Below, piece by piece: positions 53,812 through 61,434 of a stretch of DNA of 64,000 nt (position 1 is the first letter of the stretch; the number at the start of each line of letters is the position of its first letter). The DNA is from Flagellimonas profundi (GTDB taxonomy: Bacteria > Bacteroidota > Bacteroidia > Flavobacteriales > Flavobacteriaceae): contig NZ_JAFLNM010000001.1 of the NCBI RefSeq assembly GCF_017313275.1, positions 1,798,001 to 1,862,000 of the forward strand, given 5' to 3'. The notes below the pieces were generated by a model. That model was not told the DNA's origin and ran no database searches. It was given only the letters and a program-made list of their open reading frames with translations. Made by a program: the position numbers and the translations under genes.

Positions 53812-54186
53812 ATGGGCCAGAAAGATACAATGGATCAGGAAGAGATTTATTCAAAAGTCTTAAGAGCGGGAAGAAGAACCTACTTTTTTGACGTAAGAAG
53901 TACCAAGGCCGGAGATTATTACTTAACCATTACAGAAAGTAAAAAGTTTACTCATGATGATGGTTCTTTCCATTACAAAAAGCACAAAATTTATTTGTAT
54001 AAAGAAGATTTTAGCGCTTTCCGTGAGATCATGGAGGAAATGATGGATTACATTATTGATGAAAAAGGAACCGAAGTCATCTCCGAACGCCACCAAAAAG
54101 ATTTTAAAAAGGAGGAGGACAGTTTTAGCGAAAACGGTTCAGCTTCTTCAGGTAGTTTTACCGACGTAAGTTTTGATGATATTTAA
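53812..54186 (+). CDS. DUF3276 (PUR-type) DNA/RNA-binding protein
   Basis: A 124-residue cytoplasmic protein with the PUR domain found in Borrelia BpuR and in eukaryotic Pur-alpha: IYSKVLRAGRRTYFFDVRSTKAGDYYLTITESKK (core RRTYFFDVRSTKAGDYYLTI), followed by KHKIYLYKEDFSAFREIMEE. The C-terminal tail is acidic and serine-rich (EEDSFSENGSASSGS). It is present once in most Bacteroidota and probably binds single-stranded nucleic acid. It is followed by a good terminator. Confidence 0.92.
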   Translation: MGQKDTMDQEEIYSKVLRAGRRTYFFDVRSTKAGDYYLTITESKKFTHDDGSFHYKKHKIYLYKEDFSAFREIMEEMMDYIIDEKGTEVISERHQKDFKKEEDSFSENGSASSGSFTDVSFDDI

Positions 54187-54210
54187 AAAGGAACCAATCC
54201 TTTAAAATGT

Positions 54211-54242
54211 AACGGCCTGTATTTTTGCAGGTCGTTTTTTAT
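54211..54242 (+). terminator. Terminator after the DUF3276 gene
   Basis: AACGGCCTG (54211-54219) pairs with CAGGTCGTT (54228-54236), including one G-T wobble, followed by a T run. Confidence 0.8.
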
Positions 54243-54279
54243 TTTTATCATATTAAACGCATCAAAAAAAATAAATAAA

Positions 54280-54840
54280 ATGGCAAGGACACCCAGCAAC
54301 ATGCTCCCTTTGGGCACCAAGGCACCAGACTTTGAACTGATGGACACCGTTTCCGGTAAAAAATTGGCACTAAAAGATGTAAAAGGAGAAAAAGGCACAG
54401 TGATCATGTTTATTTGTAACCATTGTCCTTTTGTGATACATGTAAACCCAATGATCGTTGAATTGGCCAACACATATCAGAAAAAAGGGATTGCCTTTGT
54501 GGCCATTTCCAGCAACGATGTGGAAAACTATCCGCAGGATGCCCCGCATCTAATGAAGGAAAAAGCCAAGGAAGAACATTACACCTTTCCTTATCTTTAT
54601 GATGAGACCCAAGAAGTGGCCAAAGCCTATGATGCTGCTTGCACTCCCGATTTCTATCTTTTTGATACCCATATGACCTTGGCATACCGTGGTCAACTGG
54701 ACGATTCCAGACCTGGAAATGGTATACCGCTCACCGGTGACGACCTAAGAAATGCCATGAATGCAGTTCTGGAGGGCAAGAAGGTCGATACTGAACAAAA
54801 GCCAAGTCTGGGATGCAATATTAAATGGATAACCCCCTAG
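54280..54840 (+). CDS. Thioredoxin/AhpC-fold protein with CNHC motif
   Basis: A 186-residue cytoplasmic peroxiredoxin-like thioredoxin protein (no signal peptide). The active-site region is MFICNHCPFVIHVNPM (Cys46 and Cys49), in the same place as CxxC of TlpA/ResA, and TAFVAISSNDVENYPQD-type residues (core VAISSNDVENYPQD at about 75-88) form the conserved central strand. A cis-proline loop ACTPDFYLFDTH (about 115-126) follows. The natural substrate is unknown. It ends 16 bases inside the GNAT gene. Confidence 0.87.
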   Translation: MARTPSNMLPLGTKAPDFELMDTVSGKKLALKDVKGEKGTVIMFICNHCPFVIHVNPMIVELANTYQKKGIAFVAISSNDVENYPQDAPHLMKEKAKEEHYTFPYLYDETQEVAKAYDAACTPDFYLFDTHMTLAYRGQLDDSRPGNGIPLTGDDLRNAMNAVLEGKKVDTEQKPSLGCNIKWITP

Positions 54841-55394
54841 CGAACACCAGAATGAACCATGCTATCCTGAACAACACCCTTACGTTGGAGACCGTTACAG
54901 AAAAAAACATTGAAAAGTATGTCGATGTTGGGGTACGGTCGTATTGCGAACATTACCTCCACCTGTGGGAAAACGAAGACCCCGCACCATACATTTCGCA
55001 TGGTCTTACCAAAACAGTTGTGGAGCGCGAATTAAAGGATCCCAACGCTTTGAACTATTTGATCAATCTGAACAACGAGACCATTGGAATTTTGAAATTG
55101 GTAAAACATTGTGGTATTGATGAAATTTCGGACGAGGATGCTCTAAAGGCCGAAAAAATCTATCTACTGAAAAAACACTCAGGAAAAGGCATTGGTAAAC
55201 AATTGCTTCAATTTGTTGAAGATACTGCGAAGTCACTCAACAAAAAAGTAATCTGGCTGGACGCCATGCAAAAGGGAAATCCGGTTCACTTTTATCAAAA
55301 AAATGGGTATGTCATCAAAAGGGAAAGCCAAGTGGTACTGCCCAACGTAAAACCTTCTGAAAAGCCGATGTGGATTTTGACCAAAAAACTCTAG
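54825..55394 (+). CDS. GNAT-family N-acetyltransferase
   Basis: A 189-residue acyl-CoA-dependent acetyltransferase. The acetyl-CoA-binding motif A is KIYLLKKHSGKGIGKQLLQFVEDTA (core HSGKGIGKQLLQF at about 122-134), preceded by LNNETIGILKLVKHC. KGNPVHFYQKNGYVI (about 148-162) is the C-terminal GNAT motif. The first ATG overlaps the thiol protein by 16 bases; an internal ATG at 54852 (MNHAILNNTL) is also possible. It converges on the YfiT gene with one base between the stops. The substrate cannot be inferred. Confidence 0.87.
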   Translation: MDNPLANTRMNHAILNNTLTLETVTEKNIEKYVDVGVRSYCEHYLHLWENEDPAPYISHGLTKTVVERELKDPNALNYLINLNNETIGILKLVKHCGIDEISDEDALKAEKIYLLKKHSGKGIGKQLLQFVEDTAKSLNKKVIWLDAMQKGNPVHFYQKNGYVIKRESQVVLPNVKPSEKPMWILTKKL

Positions 55395-55395
55395 G

Positions 55396-55938
55396 CTACC
55401 ACCCTTTGCGCTTTATCAAATTGGCAATATGGGCAAAATGATGGTTACTGTGCCAGGCGTAGCGGGCAATATTTTCCTTTAAAGTGGTTTCATTGTTTCC
55501 ATCGGGGTGAATAAAACTTCGTTCCAAATCCTTCTCCGAAAGGCCTTTTAACAAATAGACCAATTTCGCGTGTACGGCACTCAAGTGGTCCAAGGACATT
55601 TGAATGGGAGCTGTACGTGTATCGAACAATGCTGCCCAAGCCTTTTCATCATAAGCTTTAATATAGGGCCTGTCCTCTGTTAAGCCCCATTTAAAGCGGA
55701 TATAGCTGTTATGGTGGCTATCCGAAATATGGTGCACTAATTGGCGTACCGTCCACCCATTTGGGCGATACGGGGTTTCCAGTTGTTCTTCGGAAAGTGG
55801 TGTTACCAAATTGGATAATCGCCGTGGCAACGTTTCCAAAATTGAAATCCATTCTTCCAAAGCTGTCTCTGTAACGGTTTCGGGAATCTCAAATTTCCCG
55901 ATCGGATAACGCAATTGTTCCAAAACTTCTTTTTCCAT
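55396..55938 (-). CDS. YfiT-like metal-dependent thiol transferase (DinB superfamily)
   Basis: A 180-residue four-helix-bundle protein of the DinB/YfiT family. The metal-binding His are in LVHHISDSHHNSYIRFKWGL (core VHHISDSHHNSYIRFK) and in the C-terminal RYAWHSNHHFAHIANL (about 158-173), the three-His arrangement of bacillithiol transferases. It probably transfers a low-molecular-weight thiol to electrophiles. The gene stands alone between GNAT and peroxiredoxin genes, so a thiol-stress theme in this stretch is plausible. Confidence 0.87.
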   Translation of the reverse strand: MEKEVLEQLRYPIGKFEIPETVTETALEEWISILETLPRRLSNLVTPLSEEQLETPYRPNGWTVRQLVHHISDSHHNSYIRFKWGLTEDRPYIKAYDEKAWAALFDTRTAPIQMSLDHLSAVHAKLVYLLKGLSEKDLERSFIHPDGNNETTLKENIARYAWHSNHHFAHIANLIKRKGW

Positions 55939-56085
55939 CTGTTAAAAGTAACAAGTTTGCAGGAAATTGTGCCACAATAAATTCAAACATAATTTAATAC
56001 ACTTTTAACAAATTTTAACCCGTGCAATCAAATAATCTAGTAATTTTATAGGGTAATAAATTTTAAACTTAAAAATCAAAAACAT

Positions 56086-56724
56086 ATGGCAACTTTACGA
56101 TTGGGGGATACTGCTCCGGATTTTACAGCAGTTACTTCCGAAGGAACACTTAATTTTTACGAATATCTTGGTGACAGTTGGGGGATTTTATTTTCCCACC
56201 CTGCAGATTTCACCCCTGTTTGCACCACCGAATTGGGTACTGCGGCCAAATTCAAGGATGAGTTCGATAAAAGGAATGTAAAGATGATGGCCCTGAGTGT
56301 TGATGGGGCAGCATCTCATATGGAATGGATCAAGGATATCAACGAAACTCAGAACACGGAGGTGAATTTTCCTATCGTTGCCGATGTGGAAAGAAAGGTG
56401 TCGGACCTTTATGACATGATTCACCCCAATGCCGACGACACACTTACGGTTCGTTCCGTATTCATTATCGGCCCGGACAAAAAAATTAAACTTACACTAA
56501 CATATCCTGCTTCTACCGGACGTAATTTTTATGAATTGCTACGAGTTGTGGATTCTTTGCAATTGACAGCAAACCATAAAGTGGCGACTCCGGCCAACTG
56601 GGAACATGGCGAAAAAGTTGTGGTAAGCCCTTCTATTCCAACCGAAGAGGCCAAAGGAATTTTCAAAAAAGGTGTGGAAGAAGTGAAGCCCTACCTCCGT
56701 TTAACTCCCGATCCAACTGCTTAA
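56086..56724 (+). CDS. 1-Cys peroxiredoxin (Prx6 type)
   Basis: A 212-residue peroxidase that reduces hydroperoxides. The peroxidatic Cys46 lies in HPADFTPVCTTELGTAA, the Prx6 signature, and NADDTLTVRSVFIIGPDKKIKLTLTYPASTGRNFYE (core VRSVFIIGPDKKIKLTL) contains the conserved Arg of the active site. The long C-terminal domain (about 160-212) is of Prx6 type, with no resolving cysteine in view. It is 33 bases from the cold-shock gene but a -7 box separates them. Confidence 0.93.
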   Translation: MATLRLGDTAPDFTAVTSEGTLNFYEYLGDSWGILFSHPADFTPVCTTELGTAAKFKDEFDKRNVKMMALSVDGAASHMEWIKDINETQNTEVNFPIVADVERKVSDLYDMIHPNADDTLTVRSVFIIGPDKKIKLTLTYPASTGRNFYELLRVVDSLQLTANHKVATPANWEHGEKVVVSPSIPTEEAKGIFKKGVEEVKPYLRLTPDPTA

Positions 56725-56770
56725 ATATTTAATTTAATAGAAAAAAAACTGATTCCCAATAAATTAAACG

Positions 56771-56778
56771 TACCTTTG
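56771..56778 (+). promoter_or_regulatory. -7 promoter box for the cold-shock gene
   Basis: TACCTTTG fits TAnnTTTG, 31 bases before the ATG at 56809. It confirms that the start at 56776 is too early. Confidence 0.6.
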
Positions 56779-56808
56779 TACCCAATTAATTTTTTTTCAA
56801 TTTATATT

Positions 56809-57003
56809 ATGAGTAAAGGAACAGTAAAATTCTTCAATGATTCTAAAGGTTACGGATTTATCACTGAAGATGGTTCAAACACAGATCACTTCGTACACAT
56901 TTCCGGTTTAATCGATGAAATTAGAGAAGGTGACGTTGTAGAATTCGAACTACAACAAGGTAAAAAAGGATTGAACGCCGTTAATGTACAAATTGCGGAA
57001 TAG
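56809..57003 (+). CDS. Cold-shock protein (CspA family)
   Basis: A 64-residue OB-fold RNA chaperone. RNP1 is seen in KGYGFITEDG (about 13-22) and RNP2 in DHFVHISGL (about 26-34); GTVKFFNDSKGYGFI is the classic N-terminal strand pattern. I use the ATG at 56809 because the promoter -7 box lies between it and the longer frame from 56776. A strong terminator follows at 57030. Beyond it lie two tiny membrane-peptide genes. Confidence 0.95.
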   Translation: MSKGTVKFFNDSKGYGFITEDGSNTDHFVHISGLIDEIREGDVVEFELQQGKKGLNAVNVQIAE

Positions 57004-57029
57004 GTTATAAACAACTTTTTTATAGATGA

Positions 57030-57058
57030 AGCCCGGGCAATGCCCGGGCTTTTTTTTG
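57030..57058 (+). terminator. Terminator after the cold-shock gene
   Basis: AGCCCGGG (57030-57037) pairs with CCCGGGCT (57043-57050) around CAATG, followed by eight T residues. Confidence 0.9.
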
Positions 57059-57139
57059 TTCATTTTTTTTCGAAATCACGCAACCATTTCTCATTTTGAT
57101 ATCTAAATCATAAACACCACAACCATTAAATCCGCATAA

Positions 57140-57226
57140 ATGAACACCTTTTTTGGAGTACTATCGTTTCTCTTGATCGTAAACGCCCTACTATTGGTAT
57201 GGAGTGTAAACGGTTCCAAAAAATAG
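57140..57226 (+). CDS. Tiny 28-residue hydrophobic peptide gene (copy 1)
   Basis: ATG to TAG encodes MNTFFGVLSFLLIVNALL followed by LVWSVNGSKK: one membrane-spanning stretch and a short polar, basic tail ending SVNGSKK. It lies 81 bases after the cold-shock terminator and is followed by a hairpin and T run (57231-57264). The next tiny gene encodes a similar peptide; 16 of 27 aligned residues are identical and eight of those use different codons, the pattern of selection on the protein. Function is unknown. Small membrane regulators and type I toxins look similar; no antisense RNA is visible. Confidence 0.65.
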   Translation: MNTFFGVLSFLLIVNALLLVWSVNGSKK

Positions 57227-57230
57227 CTTT

Positions 57231-57264
57231 AAAAACCCACCGTACAATTGGTAGGGTTTTTTTT
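57231..57264 (+). terminator. Terminator-like hairpin after tiny gene 1
   Basis: CCCACC (57236-57241) pairs with GGTAGGG (57250-57256), leaving one bulge, and the flanking A and T runs extend the stem. Eight T residues follow to 57264. Confidence 0.65.
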
Positions 57265-57298
57265 CGTTGGATTGTTACGTATTAAACACGTTACAACC

Positions 57299-57382
57299 AT
57301 GACCACTTTTTTCAGCGTTTTACTGACACTATTGGCTCTTAACTTTTTTTTACTGCTCTTAAGTGTAAATAGGTCCAAATAA
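57299..57382 (+). CDS. Tiny 27-residue hydrophobic peptide gene (copy 2)
   Basis: ATG to TAA encodes MTTFFSVLLTLLALNFFL followed by LLLSVNRSK, a single membrane segment with a basic tail. It is a diverged tandem copy of the preceding tiny gene: both begin M-x-T-F-F-x-V-L and end S-V-N-x-S-K, and the nucleotide spelling differs at many synonymous positions (for example ACC/ACT, CTA/TTA, TTG/CTG, AAC/AAT). The short leader shares TAAACAC and ACAACCAT with the leader of copy 1. A terminator-like hairpin overlaps its stop. Function is unknown. Confidence 0.65.
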   Translation: MTTFFSVLLTLLALNFFLLLLSVNRSK

Positions 57383-57410
57383 AAAAGCTCCCATTTCTGG
57401 AAGCTTTTAT
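57383..57410 (+). terminator. Terminator-like hairpin after tiny gene 2
   Basis: AAAAGCT.CC (57383-57392) pairs with GG.AGCTTTT (57399-57408), with one mismatch. It begins right after the TAA codon of the second tiny gene; it may also serve the convergent isomerase gene. Confidence 0.55.
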
Positions 57411-57430
57411 ATCTATATTCGTGAAGTTTT

Positions 57431-58363
57431 CTATTTCACGTTCATTAATTCCACATCAAAAACCAATGTTGCATTCGGAGGTATAACCCCTCCTGCTCCC
57501 GTACTTCCATAAGCCAAATGTGATGGAATTACAAAACGAGCCTTATCCCCTACTTGCAATAGGCTTATTCCTTCGTCCCATCCTGGAATTACTTGCCCAA
57601 CTCCCAAAGCAAAATCAATGGGTTGGTTTCTTTTGTACGAAGAATCAAAAACTTGTCCATTGGCCAGTGCCCCTTCATAATGTACAGAAACGGTTTTCCC
57701 TTTTTCCGCTTTGGCGCCACTACCTTTTTGAATGATCTTGTATCGCAAACCGCTATCGGTCTTATCAAATCCAGCAGCCAATTTTTCCATTTCGGCTTCT
57801 GCTCTGGCCTTTTGTTCAGCAATGCGTTTTTCCCTTGCTCCCTCGAATGTGCGGAAAGCTTCAATGGCATTCCAATTCTTTGCTTCATCCCCCACTCTAA
57901 CAACTTCCAAAGTTTCAATGGTATCTCCTTGGGCAATGGCATCCACAACATCCTGTCCTTTTTCTACACGACCAAATACGGTATGCTTGTTATCCAACCA
58001 CGGGGTGGCCACATGAGTGATGAAAAACTGGCTCCCATTGGTACCGGGACCTGCATTGGCCATGGATAGCACTCCAGGACCATCGTGTACCAAATCGGGG
58101 TGGAATTCGTCATCGAACTTGTAACCGGGGTCTCCCGTTCCAGTTCCGGTAGGGCAACCACCTTGAATCATAAAATCTGGGATTACCCTGTGGAATTTCA
58201 ATCCATCGTAATAGGGTTTTCCTTGTGGTTTTACACTGTTCTCCATATCTCCTTCGGCCAGTGCAACAAAGTTGCCTACCGTTCCCGGGGTCTTATCGTG
58301 GGTAAGTTTCACCAATATTTCCCCTTTGGAGGTATTGAACTTGGCGTAGATTCCGTCTTGCAT
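57431..58363 (-). CDS. Dual immunophilin: cyclophilin-FKBP fusion isomerase
   Basis: Peptidyl-prolyl cis-trans isomerase that joins two unrelated isomerase folds in 310 residues. The first 160 residues form a cyclophilin with the active-site Arg in [16 protein letters not shown] (about 55-70), then [17 protein letters not shown] (about 100-116). Residues about 200-310 are an FKBP domain with [19 protein letters not shown] (core [16 protein letters not shown]) and [42 protein letters not shown] (core [13 protein letters not shown]). A linker rich in E, K and A lies between. The same order was described in Flavobacterium johnsoniae. There is no signal peptide, so it acts in the cytoplasm. A -7 box lies 56 bases upstream. 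Confidence 0.95.
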   Translation of the reverse strand: MQDGIYAKFNTSKGEILVKLTHDKTPGTVGNFVALAEGDMENSVKPQGKPYYDGLKFHRVIPDFMIQGGCPTGTGTGDPGYKFDDEFHPDLVHDGPGVLSMANAGPGTNGSQFFITHVATPWLDNKHTVFGRVEKGQDVVDAIAQGDTIETLEVVRVGDEAKNWNAIEAFRTFEGAREKRIAEQKARAEAEMEKLAAGFDKTDSGLRYKIIQKGSGAKAEKGKTVSVHYEGALANGQVFDSSYKRNQPIDFALGVGQVIPGWDEGISLLQVGDKARFVIPSHLAYGSTGAGGVIPPNATLVFDVELMNVK

Positions 58364-58418
58364 TGTATGTTGATTAATAGATTATTAAAAACTAAATCCT
58401 TGGATTTTTCCAAGGCTG

Positions 58419-58426
58419 CAAAGATA
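58419..58426 (-). promoter_or_regulatory. -7 promoter box for the dual immunophilin gene
   Basis: Minus-strand TATCTTTG fits TAnnTTTG, 56 bases before the ATG at 58363. Confidence 0.5.
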
Positions 58427-58585
58427 TGAAATACATTGATTTGTTTATAGTGTACTATTGGTGTTAGATCAGAACATAAAGTGTCGACCTACAACACCAA
58501 TAATCCAAAAAAAATATATAATTAATTGTTTTTTAATAACTTACATACATTGAACACAATTAGCAACCAATTAAAAGCATCCCAT

Positions 58586-58993
58586 ATGAAAACAATCAAA
58601 GGTTTAGCGCTGATATCCATTCTTACCATATCAACACTCGCTTTCATTGGTTGGCATCCTTCAAAAAAGAAATCACCTATGGCGACAGCAAAAAATGTAA
58701 TTGTTCTACTAAAGTTCAAATCCCAACCGGAAAAAGGGGATAAAACGGTTTTAGAGTTGACCAAACTCATAGAAAAAGTTAAGGAGGAGCCTCATTTTGT
58801 ATCCATTAAACTCCATGTAGATACAAAAGATCCAACGAATGTTCTACTTTACGAAGAATGGGAAGATGCCTCCTATTACAACAACGAGCATATGGATACC
58901 GATCATATAAAATCGTTTATGGCCAACTCTACCAACTTTTTGAGCGGTCCACCGGATATTACCTTTTGGGAAGTACAACGTGTATTTGAATAA
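58586..58993 (+). CDS. Exported antibiotic-biosynthesis-monooxygenase (ABM) fold protein
   Basis: About 135 residues with a hydrophobic N-terminal segment (MKTIKGLALISILTISTLAF, about 1-22), probably a signal peptide or anchor. The rest is a dimeric ferredoxin-like ABM domain: KNVIVLLKFKSQPEKGDKTVLELTKLIEKVKEEPHFVSIKLHVD (core VIVLLKFKSQPEKGD), and VLLYEEWEDASYYNNEHMDTDHIKSF (core LYEEWEDASYYNNEH) where the W and H match YgiN-like quinol monooxygenases. I start at 58586; the frame upstream to 58526 lacks a signal-like start. The substrate is unknown. Confidence 0.83.
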   Translation: MKTIKGLALISILTISTLAFIGWHPSKKKSPMATAKNVIVLLKFKSQPEKGDKTVLELTKLIEKVKEEPHFVSIKLHVDTKDPTNVLLYEEWEDASYYNNEHMDTDHIKSFMANSTNFLSGPPDITFWEVQRVFE

Positions 58994-59191
58994 TATGATA
59001 TCATTTCATTTTACAGCGATCATTGTAACAAATTGAGCGGACCTACGTCATACATCCCATAGAAATAATGACAGCACAGGATTCTTTTTGCTTTAATTGA
59101 GCTGAAAAATACGCTTAGCATCAAAACTGAAAAAGACTTACATATTTGATGATTTTAAAAATGAATCCAACCAAGCCAAAGCAGCAAAACC

Positions 59192-59815
59192 ATGACCGGA
59201 CCGGACAAAGACCAAAAGTTTCCTCTAGAGCATTATGACAGACTTTGTTTTTTAAAGAACATTGTAAAAAATCCAAACATTATTGTCGGGGACTACACCT
59301 ATTATGATGACTTTGAAAATGTAGAGAATTTTGAAAAGAACGTAAAGTATCTTTTTGACTTTGTGGGAGACAAACTCATTATCGGCAAGTTTTGTATGAT
59401 CGCCTCCGATGTAAAGTTTATCATGAACGGCGCCAACCACCTTACCGATAGCCTGTCCACCTATCCATTCTCCATATTCGGCAACGGTTGGGAAAAGGCC
59501 ATGGAGGGAAAAACCTTTCCAAAAAAAGGAAACATTACCATAGGTAACGATGTTTGGATTGGGTACAATGCAACCATTATGGCCGGTGTTACCATTGGTG
59601 ACGGGGCCATTATTGCCACCAACGCCACCGTAGTGAAAGATGTGGAGCCCTACTCCATTGTAGGGGGCAATCCCGCCAAGGAAATCAAAAAGCGCTTTTC
59701 TGAGGAAACCATTGCAAAGCTTTTGGAGCTAAAATGGTGGGACTGGGACATTGAAAAAATAACGGCGAATCTTCAGCACCTTACCAGTAACAACATTGAT
59801 GATTTAATGGTTTGA
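59192..59815 (+). CDS. CatB/Vat-type xenobiotic acetyltransferase
   Basis: A 207-residue left-handed beta-helix acetyltransferase that uses acetyl-CoA. IIVGDYTYYDDFENVENFEKNV (core VGDYTYYDDFEN) and IGKFCMIASDVKFIMNGANH, with the catalytic His in NGANHLTDSLSTYPF, are characteristic of type B chloramphenicol and streptogramin A acetyltransferases (XAT). The hexapeptide repeats continue through GNDVWIGYNATIMAGVTIGDGAIIATNATVV (core WIGYNATIMAGVTIGDG) and IVGGNPAKEIKKRF. True antibiotic resistance is not shown; many chromosomal homologues act on other small molecules. The gene is solitary. Confidence 0.88.
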   Translation: MTGPDKDQKFPLEHYDRLCFLKNIVKNPNIIVGDYTYYDDFENVENFEKNVKYLFDFVGDKLIIGKFCMIASDVKFIMNGANHLTDSLSTYPFSIFGNGWEKAMEGKTFPKKGNITIGNDVWIGYNATIMAGVTIGDGAIIATNATVVKDVEPYSIVGGNPAKEIKKRFSEETIAKLLELKWWDWDIEKITANLQHLTSNNIDDLMV

Positions 59816-59879
59816 AAAATTTAAAGTGTAAATAAAAGATCTCTTCATTATTTTTAAGGAACACTTATCCATTACATCA

Positions 59880-60269
59880 ATGAAAATAAAATACAGAAAC
59901 CGACATTTGAACATTAACCTAGCCTTGGGGTACATGTGGCTGGTGTGGTTCTTGGTTACATACTTGACATCAGAAGAGATCAGTTGGTCGGAATATGGAT
60001 TGGGACTGTTTTCCCTGATCTATTTTGGCTTCTATTTTTATCAAAGACAAAATAAATATTTGACCATTGCGGACGGCTACATTCAGATAAACGCTCCTTT
60101 TGGCAAGAAGCTAAATCTAAATGAAGTGCAACGTATTAGAAAATTTGCGGGAGATTATATCCTAAAAACCGATAAAAAAGAATTAGTGATCAATACCAAG
60201 ATAGTTGATATGGACTCACTGAAGGATTTGGACAACGAACTACAAAAACTGGATGTGACCTGGTATTAA
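59880..60269 (+). CDS. Membrane protein with a PH-like C-terminal domain
   Basis: A 129-residue protein with two membrane helices (about 12-32 and 42-56) joined by a short loop, then a small soluble domain beginning YLTIADGYIQINAPFGKKLNLNEVQRIR (core LTIADGYIQINAPFGKKL). The strand pattern suggests a bacterial PH-like fold. I recognise no specific family. It is 64 bases after the acetyltransferase gene, and may share its transcript. Confidence 0.65.
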   Translation: MKIKYRNRHLNINLALGYMWLVWFLVTYLTSEEISWSEYGLGLFSLIYFGFYFYQRQNKYLTIADGYIQINAPFGKKLNLNEVQRIRKFAGDYILKTDKKELVINTKIVDMDSLKDLDNELQKLDVTWY

Positions 60270-60373
60270 AAATCAAAATCCCACAAAGCTCCATTCTGTC
60301 AAATCCTTTTTTTCATAAATATTTTCAGCACAACCCATAATAGCTTAATTTAGTGGGACTAATATGTTTTACC

Positions 60374-60661
60374 ATGACCATAAGTAAAAGACAGATTGTA
60401 ATTCTATCCTCCATTTTGGTATTGCTAGCCATACCTTTTATAGCAATGCAATTCTCATCCGAAGTACAATGGTCCCTATTTGACTTTGTAGTGGCAGGTG
60501 GTTTACTTTTGGCGGTCGGATTCTCTATTGACCTTACTATCAGAAAGGTTAAAACCGTCCATATGAAATATGTGGCCATTACAACTATTGTTATCCTTTT
60601 TCTTCTTATTTGGGCCGAGTTGGCGGTGGGCGTTTTTGGCACACCCTGGGCCGGCAGCTAA
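60374..60661 (+). CDS. Small three-helix membrane protein, unknown
   Basis: A 95-residue hydrophobic protein (MTISKRQIVILSSILVLLAI...). Helices are at about 7-27, 38-57 and 70-90, with basic residues between (TIRKVKTVHMKY). I use the ATG at 60374; the GTG at 60353 is possible but less likely. No family recognised; similar small membrane proteins with three or four helices are common in Bacteroidota. It lies 104 bases after the preceding gene. Confidence 0.6.
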   Translation: MTISKRQIVILSSILVLLAIPFIAMQFSSEVQWSLFDFVVAGGLLLAVGFSIDLTIRKVKTVHMKYVAITTIVILFLLIWAELAVGVFGTPWAGS

Positions 60662-60806
60662 TGCTGTTTTATTGGGATTTTTTATCATTTCCACCCGAAC
60701 CTTCTAAAATTTATGTTAAAACAACATCCCCCTTTAAAAATAGGGTCTAAGTACATATTCCCTTTACATAAAATTTCCTGATCTTTAAGGTTTTTAACTG
60801 GCACGA

Positions 60807-61367
60807 ATGGGCAAAAGGAAGAAGCAAGCCAAAGTATTACGCATATTTAGAAAAGTACACCGAACCACTGGAGCATTATTGTTTATATTTTTCTTTTTTA
60901 TTTCCGTTTCGGGACTGATACTCGGCTGGAAAAAGAACTCCAACGGATATATTCTTCCAAAAACCCAAAAAGGAACCACGGCCAACCTAAAAGAATGGTT
61001 GCCGGTTGATAGCTTACACACCATCGCCCTCAATACAATCAATAAAAAGGTTCCAGGAACATCTTTTGAGGTGGACCGTATCGACATTAGAAAAGAAAAA
61101 GGCGCTGTAAAGTTCCTTTTTGTTGATAGCTTTTACGAAGTGCAACTTGATGGAGCAAATGGCAATGTGCTATCCATTGGTACAAGAAGGTCCGATTTTT
61201 TGGAGAACGTGCACGATGGCTCTATACTGGACGAATACCTTGGAACCAACGGCTATGTTAAACTTATCTACACCTCGGTGATGGGGGTCTCTCTTCTAAT
61301 TTTTACCATTACAGGTTTTTGGTTATGGTACGGCCCCAAGAGAATGAGAAAGGCCGGCAAAGCGTAA
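60807..61367 (+). CDS. PepSY-associated membrane-helix protein
   Basis: A 186-residue protein with an N-terminal membrane helix (about 21-42, TTGALLFIFFFFISVSGLILGW) preceded by RKVHRTTGALLF, and a C-terminal helix (about 150-172, LIYTSVMGVSLLIFTITGFWLWYGP) ending in WLWYGPKRMRK. Between them lies a periplasmic PepSY-like part, with FLENVHDGSILDEYL as the second half-motif. The His residues near the helices (KVHR, ENVHDGS) are those of the flavocytochrome-like PepSY_TM family, so a heme-linked electron-transfer or siderophore-reduction role is possible. The function is not established. Confidence 0.8.
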   Translation: MGKRKKQAKVLRIFRKVHRTTGALLFIFFFFISVSGLILGWKKNSNGYILPKTQKGTTANLKEWLPVDSLHTIALNTINKKVPGTSFEVDRIDIRKEKGAVKFLFVDSFYEVQLDGANGNVLSIGTRRSDFLENVHDGSILDEYLGTNGYVKLIYTSVMGVSLLIFTITGFWLWYGPKRMRKAGKA

Positions 61368-61374
61368 AATTGTT

Positions 61375-61411
61375 CCAAAAGAAAACCGTTCAAACCCAAG
61401 GGCAAGAACGG
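61375..61411 (-). terminator. Possible terminator after the M28 peptidase gene
   Basis: CCGTTC (61386-61391) pairs with GAACGG (61406-61411) with a 14-base loop. On the minus strand it is followed by a T-rich run (AAAAGAAAA on the plus strand). Confidence 0.4.
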
Positions 61412-61434
61412 CTACTTAAATATTTTCAATTTAC

